A DNA stretch of 29,600 nt from an uncultured Acetatifactor sp. (GTDB taxonomy: Bacteria; Bacillota; Clostridia; Lachnospirales; Lachnospiraceae): positions 1 to 29,600 of the forward strand of contig CAJTZD010000026.1 in NCBI GenBank assembly GCA_910584235.1, read 5' to 3'. The notes beneath the pieces were generated by a model that worked only from the letters and a program-made list of their open reading frames with translations, made no database searches and was not told the origin of the DNA. Position numbers and translations under genes: made by a program. The stretch's first letter is position 1; each line of letters begins with the position of its first letter. Positions 26,083 through 29,600 of this stretch are shown in pieces.

Positions 26083-28371
26083 TCAGCTGTTCTCAAGCCT
26101 CCTGCCCATTTCTTCCCGCAGCCTCTGCAGCTCCTTGTCCCCGGGCAGCAGCGCCTCAAGCTGCTCCACTACCCCAAGCGCCGCCGCGTACTGCCCGGCC
26201 TCTTTCAGCGCGCAGACTCTGGCCTTGATCTGTCTGGCCAGCACCTGGAATTCTCCTGCAGCCTGCCTGGATTCCTGCTTCTGCCGCTCCATCTGCCGTT
26301 CCAGCCACTTCAGGCAGTGTTTCATGATATTGGCAAGTCCCGGGAGCAGCTCCTTAATCTCACGGACAGGTTCCACCGCCTCCGCGTACTGTGCCGCCTC
26401 CGTCCTTTCCAGCAGCTCCAGAATGGCATATGCCCCCTGATCCTCCTCCGGGAGTATGTCCCGCATCCCGCGGATGATTTCCTCTCTGTAAATTTTCCCG
26501 CACAGGGCGGTCCTGCACAGGGCAAATTCTCTTAGTCCCTCCATCATCTCCGCATAACCGTCCATCTCCTCCGGCGCTTCGCCCCCGTTCTCTCTCCGCT
26601 CCAGAGCGGCCGCCTCCGCGCTTGCCCGGCTGATACCGCATGCTGCCCTCCAGGCCAGCATGTGCATGTTGTCCTCAGCCTGCCGGTCCGTGAAAGCCTC
26701 CGCCAGCCAGACGGTCTCTTTCCAGGTATGCCGGCTGAAGTATTGAGTCAGCTCTTTCTCCCAAAGGGGAAAAGGCATGCTCTCCATCACCTTGGCAAAG
26801 CTGCCGCCGAAGAACCGCACTGCTCCGGGGACATCATAGGCTTTCATCCAAGGCATTGTCTCCTCCCTGATCCCCCATAATTCCAGAGCTGTCTCTTCCG
26901 CCTCTGCCGCCGTATACCGGATTCCGCAATCCGGCACAAAGGCGGCCGCTGTCATTCTGATCAGCTTCAGAGACCAGTGCCCGGATGGCACATTCCTGTA
27001 AGCGGCTGCTGCCCTGACTCTGTCCCTGAATTCCGGACTCCGTCTCTCATGGGAGACTGCCTCGTTTATGGCGTTGCGGTCTGAATCCTTTCCCGGTCTG
27101 CAGTTTTCCATAACGCTCTCAACTATGACCTCCTCCAGTTCCGGGCGCTTTACCAGCTCACTGCACATTTTATCATAATATGCCAGCTCCTGCTCCCCTG
27201 CCTGCGGCATGCGCCCCAGAATCTCTCGGATCACTCCCATGTCCAGCTGATAGATATCCCACTGCCAGTTCATATCCCGGAACCATACCCAGGCCAGGGC
27301 TGCTTTCCCGCAGCGCACCGCAGCCCGAACACCGTTGCCCAATACAGGCGTGCGTTTCCGCTCGTGAAAGCAGGTATTGGTAACAGGCGTGTCAAATGTC
27401 ATGAAAGCGTCTCTGTTCTTCAGATATTCCTGGTACACTTTCCAGTAAAATTCCGCATAACGGAGCGCTTTCTCATAGTTCTCTTTATCCACAAAAGCAA
27501 TTGCCAGCCGCCCCGCAATCACGGCTTTCACCAGTTTATCCGTGGGACCTTCTATGTACTGCTCCCCTTTTTCTATGGCCTCATCATAGCTGTACAGCTC
27601 CATGAAGCAGTTAATCACATTCCCGTATATGGAAGACAGGCAGTAGTCCTCCTCCACCGGGCCGCTCCCCGCCAGGCTGATGGCATTCAGGGACAATTCC
27701 AGCGATTTCTCCCTGTCATGGAGGCTATTGTATTCCTGGGCCAGCTGCAGCGTAATCCTCATGTTCCTGGGATGCTCCTGCAGTTCCTCCAGAAGCAGAC
27801 TGATATTTCGCCTGGCATGTTCCCGGGCTTTCTCCTCCGTTTGGTAGACATAGCTGTAATGATGCACAAATGCATTCAGGCGCTTTGCCTTGCCCGGAGC
27901 CCTGCTGAAGCATTCGTGAATCCTGTAGATAAACTTTATGTCCGGCTCCAGGCGGATCATCCTCCCTACCAGCATCTCCGTATAGTCCGTCCCCTCCATG
28001 GACACGTAATTGCGGACCGCATAGAGCCCCACCCCGTAGATCCTGTACTCGCCGGAATTGAAAAACCGGATAATGTCCGTCACGTCCTCAAACCATTCGT
28101 CATCGTCCATGTACATGAACCATTTCCCTCTGGCCCTTTCCAGGCCTGCATTCCTGGCCCTGGCAAAATCCCGGCACCATTCAAAATCCACAATATTGTC
28201 CGTGTATTCCTCAATGATGCCCCGCACCTGTTCCCCGCATCCCGTGTCCACCAGGATCAGCTCGGAGGACACTTTTCTCAGCAGCGGCTGGATAGAATCA
28301 AGACATTTCCGCACGGTATCCGGACGGTTGGAAATCAGGATGGATATGGTCAGTAAAATCTGGTTGCTCAT
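26083..28371 (-). CDS. glycosyltransferase family 2 with long TPR-like region (copy B), candidate flagellin glycosyltransferase
   Basis: 762 residues, paralogue of copy A. The GT-A domain is at the N-terminus (ISILISNRPDTVRKCLDS, RDFARARNAGLERARGKW, metal site MDDDEW with Asp89-91). Nearly every residue from 4 to 100 is shared or similar with copy A, as is the C-terminal RQAAGEFQVLARQIK segment and EQLEALLPGD. The central ~450 residues diverge strongly, including a longer HERRSPEF-type stretch, which may set protein-target or sugar choice. The ATG at 28369-28371 has AAAGGA 12 bases upstream. It lies 189 bases after flagellin B on the same strand and ends at a strong terminator before the switch. 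Confidence 0.85.
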   Translation of the reverse strand: MSNQILLTISILISNRPDTVRKCLDSIQPLLRKVSSELILVDTGCGEQVRGIIEEYTDNIVDFEWCRDFARARNAGLERARGKWFMYMDDDEWFEDVTDIIRFFNSGEYRIYGVGLYAVRNYVSMEGTDYTEMLVGRMIRLEPDIKFIYRIHECFSRAPGKAKRLNAFVHHYSYVYQTEEKAREHARRNISLLLEELQEHPRNMRITLQLAQEYNSLHDREKSLELSLNAISLAGSGPVEEDYCLSSIYGNVINCFMELYSYDEAIEKGEQYIEGPTDKLVKAVIAGRLAIAFVDKENYEKALRYAEFYWKVYQEYLKNRDAFMTFDTPVTNTCFHERKRTPVLGNGVRAAVRCGKAALAWVWFRDMNWQWDIYQLDMGVIREILGRMPQAGEQELAYYDKMCSELVKRPELEEVIVESVMENCRPGKDSDRNAINEAVSHERRSPEFRDRVRAAAAYRNVPSGHWSLKLIRMTAAAFVPDCGIRYTAAEAEETALELWGIREETMPWMKAYDVPGAVRFFGGSFAKVMESMPFPLWEKELTQYFSRHTWKETVWLAEAFTDRQAEDNMHMLAWRAACGISRASAEAAALERRENGGEAPEEMDGYAEMMEGLREFALCRTALCGKIYREEIIRGMRDILPEEDQGAYAILELLERTEAAQYAEAVEPVREIKELLPGLANIMKHCLKWLERQMERQKQESRQAAGEFQVLARQIKARVCALKEAGQYAAALGVVEQLEALLPGDKELQRLREEMGRRLENS

Positions 28372-28477
28372 ATGTGGTTAATTCCTTTCTGTGCCAGGCT
28401 TTTTATATCTGGTTTTTCTATTTCATTATACTGGTAGTATGGCTAAAAAACAAGGGGCGATGGCTGCCCATAAGTCG

Positions 28478-28508
28478 CAGAAAAGACACGATGCAAAACT
28501 GCACCGTG
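28478..28508 (-). terminator. intrinsic terminator after flagellin B
   Basis: CACG-a-TGCA (28487-28495) pairs with TGCA-c-CGTG (28500-28508) with one mismatch. On the minus strand TCTTTTCTG follows. It lies between flagellin B and glycosyltransferase B. Confidence 0.6.
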
Positions 28509-28560
28509 CCCTCTGCTTTCTTTATCGCGTTTTCTTTTGTGCTTAACTTGTAGCTACCTA

Positions 28561-29600
28561 TTAGCCAAGCAGGGACAGAACACCCTGATTTGCCTGGTTG
28601 GACTGCGCCAACATTGCCTGACCGGCCTGAGCCAGAATCTGGTTGTTGGAGTAGGTAACCATCTGCGTAGCCATATCCGTATCGCGGATTGCGGACTCTG
28701 CAGCCTGAGTATTCTCTACTACGTTGTCCAAGTTGGCGATAGTGTGCTCCAGACGGTTCTGCACAGCACCCAGAGCAGCTCTCTGATCGGATACCTTCTG
28801 CAGAGCGTCTGCAACGATGTCGATGGCCTTTGTGCCGTTGTCCACGGTGTCGCCGCCGATGTTCAGGCCGTTGACGCCAAGACCTCTTGCGCTCATCATG
28901 GAAATATTCACGCTGATCTTGTTGTCGCTGGAGGAGTCAGCTCCTACGTGCAGGCTGAAGTTGATGGCATCGTTCAGGTCTGCGAATGCCTCTGCTTTAA
29001 TGGCAATTGTGTTAGTTATCTCATCGAAGTATGTTGTAACAGACTTAAGTTCTGAACCATACTGACGACGAATTGCAGAGGTCAGGGCATCCATGCTTGT
29101 GAACGCCTTATACACAACAGAGCCATTGGTATCTTTGATTTTTGCATCATTAATCGCTTTAGCTACAGCACTTGCGCTGGCCTTATCCTTGCTGGAATCT
29201 GCTGCAGATGTACTCTCAACCAAAATATATGTGGTATTACCTACAGAAACTGTTTTTCCGGTCCATTTTGTATTAGTTGCTGCCTGACCATTCAGTTTAA
29301 TTGTATTAGAACTAATTTGTGTACCACCAGTTACACCTGTATATGCATTTACTTTTCCTGTAAGATTAGCACCAAATGTTATCTTCGCAGTTCCCGTCTG
29401 CGTATCAAGTGTAGAAACTGAACCATTATTTAAGTTGCCATTGAACTGCAAGCCAGTCAAACTAGTCGCCACTTTCGAGTAAGTCAGGCTCCCCGCCACG
29501 CTGCCGTTAGCGCCTTTCAGCAGATAAGTCTCGTTGAACTTGGTAGTGGTGGAAACACGGTCGATTTCCGTGGTCAGCTGGTCGATCTCGTTCTGGATAG
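28561..29600 (-). CDS. flagellin B (5' end outside window)
   Basis: About 346 residues of a second flagellin are visible; the N-terminal part lies beyond base 29600, and the frame is open through the edge (EIDRVSTTTKFNETYLLKGANGSVAGSLTYSKV). The C-terminal D1/D0 region (VQNRLEHTIANLDNVVENTQAAESAIRDTDMA through SNQANQGVLSLLG) is almost identical in protein to flagellin A but differs at many silent DNA positions, so the duplication is not recent. The central variable domain (about 29100-29460) is shorter, clearly AT-rich, and unrelated in detail to that of flagellin A. An apparent internal start at 29499 is only a Met within the conserved AGSLTY motif. Its promoter and leader are not in the window. 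Confidence 0.95.
   Translation of the reverse strand, partial: IQNEIDQLTTEIDRVSTTTKFNETYLLKGANGSVAGSLTYSKVATSLTGLQFNGNLNNGSVSTLDTQTGTAKITFGANLTGKVNAYTGVTGGTQISSNTIKLNGQAATNTKWTGKTVSVGNTTYILVESTSAADSSKDKASASAVAKAINDAKIKDTNGSVVYKAFTSMDALTSAIRRQYGSELKSVTTYFDEITNTIAIKAEAFADLNDAINFSLHVGADSSSDNKISVNISMMSARGLGVNGLNIGGDTVDNGTKAIDIVADALQKVSDQRAALGAVQNRLEHTIANLDNVVENTQAAESAIRDTDMATQMVTYSNNQILAQAGQAMLAQSNQANQGVLSLLG

Noticed and set aside
28561..29499. Flagellin B starting at the Met at 29499
   Set aside because: The frame continues upstream with conserved flagellin sequence to the window edge; that Met is internal.

Overview
The window looks like a moderately high-GC member of the Clostridia, most probably a flagellated gut Lachnospiraceae. 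This rests on the ribosomal/RNA polymerase gene order, the Firmicutes-type L10 leader, the eukaryote-like UDPGP uridylyltransferase, and flagellins paired with TPR glycosyltransferases. No 16S gene is present, so the family is an inference.

Layout. (1) 1-6000, mixed metabolic genes: the N-terminal part of a UDPGP-family uridylyltransferase, an MBL-fold hydrolase, an AT-rich orphan gene, a degraded stretch with a short coupled ORF and a stub of a VWA-like metallopeptidase, an AraC-type regulator followed by a BtrH-N-like protein, and rfbD. (2) 6087-17592, the core block on the minus strand, in transcription order rpmG-secE-nusG-rplK-rplA-[L10 leader]-rplJ-rplL-[terminator, promoter, possible attenuator]-rpoB-rpoC. 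Three strong sigma-A promoters (before rpmG, rplJ and rpoB) can be read, each with a 17-nt spacer. RpoB has Asn instead of the usual His in the rifampicin pocket. (3) 17600-20640: a sigma-28-driven FliD-like gene on the plus strand, a small XRE regulator with its own operator-like promoter, and a secreted permuted papain-like hydrolase. (4) 20725-29600, a duplicated flagellin/glycosyltransferase locus. Module A is csrA - flagellin A - glycosyltransferase A. Module B is flagellin B (cut by the window edge) - glycosyltransferase B.

The most interesting object lies between the two modules. A 192-residue tyrosine recombinase gene is bracketed by 29-bp inverted repeats (26/29 identical). Inside the repeats, behind the recombinase gene, is a near-perfect sigma-28 promoter (TAAA-N15-TCCGATAA). 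In the orientation shown it fires away from csrA/flagellin A and directly into the right repeat, which is also an intrinsic terminator. If the segment inverts, the same promoter would point at csrA and flagellin A, and the hybrid repeat would lose its U-tract. I read this as a candidate self-contained flagellar phase switch, shown here in its OFF state for module A. A second layer fits: the mRNA leaders of flagellin A and of the FliD-like gene each carry a hairpin presenting an ANGGA motif plus another ANGGA in the Shine-Dalgarno, the classical CsrA target layout, and csrA itself is the first gene downstream of the switch.
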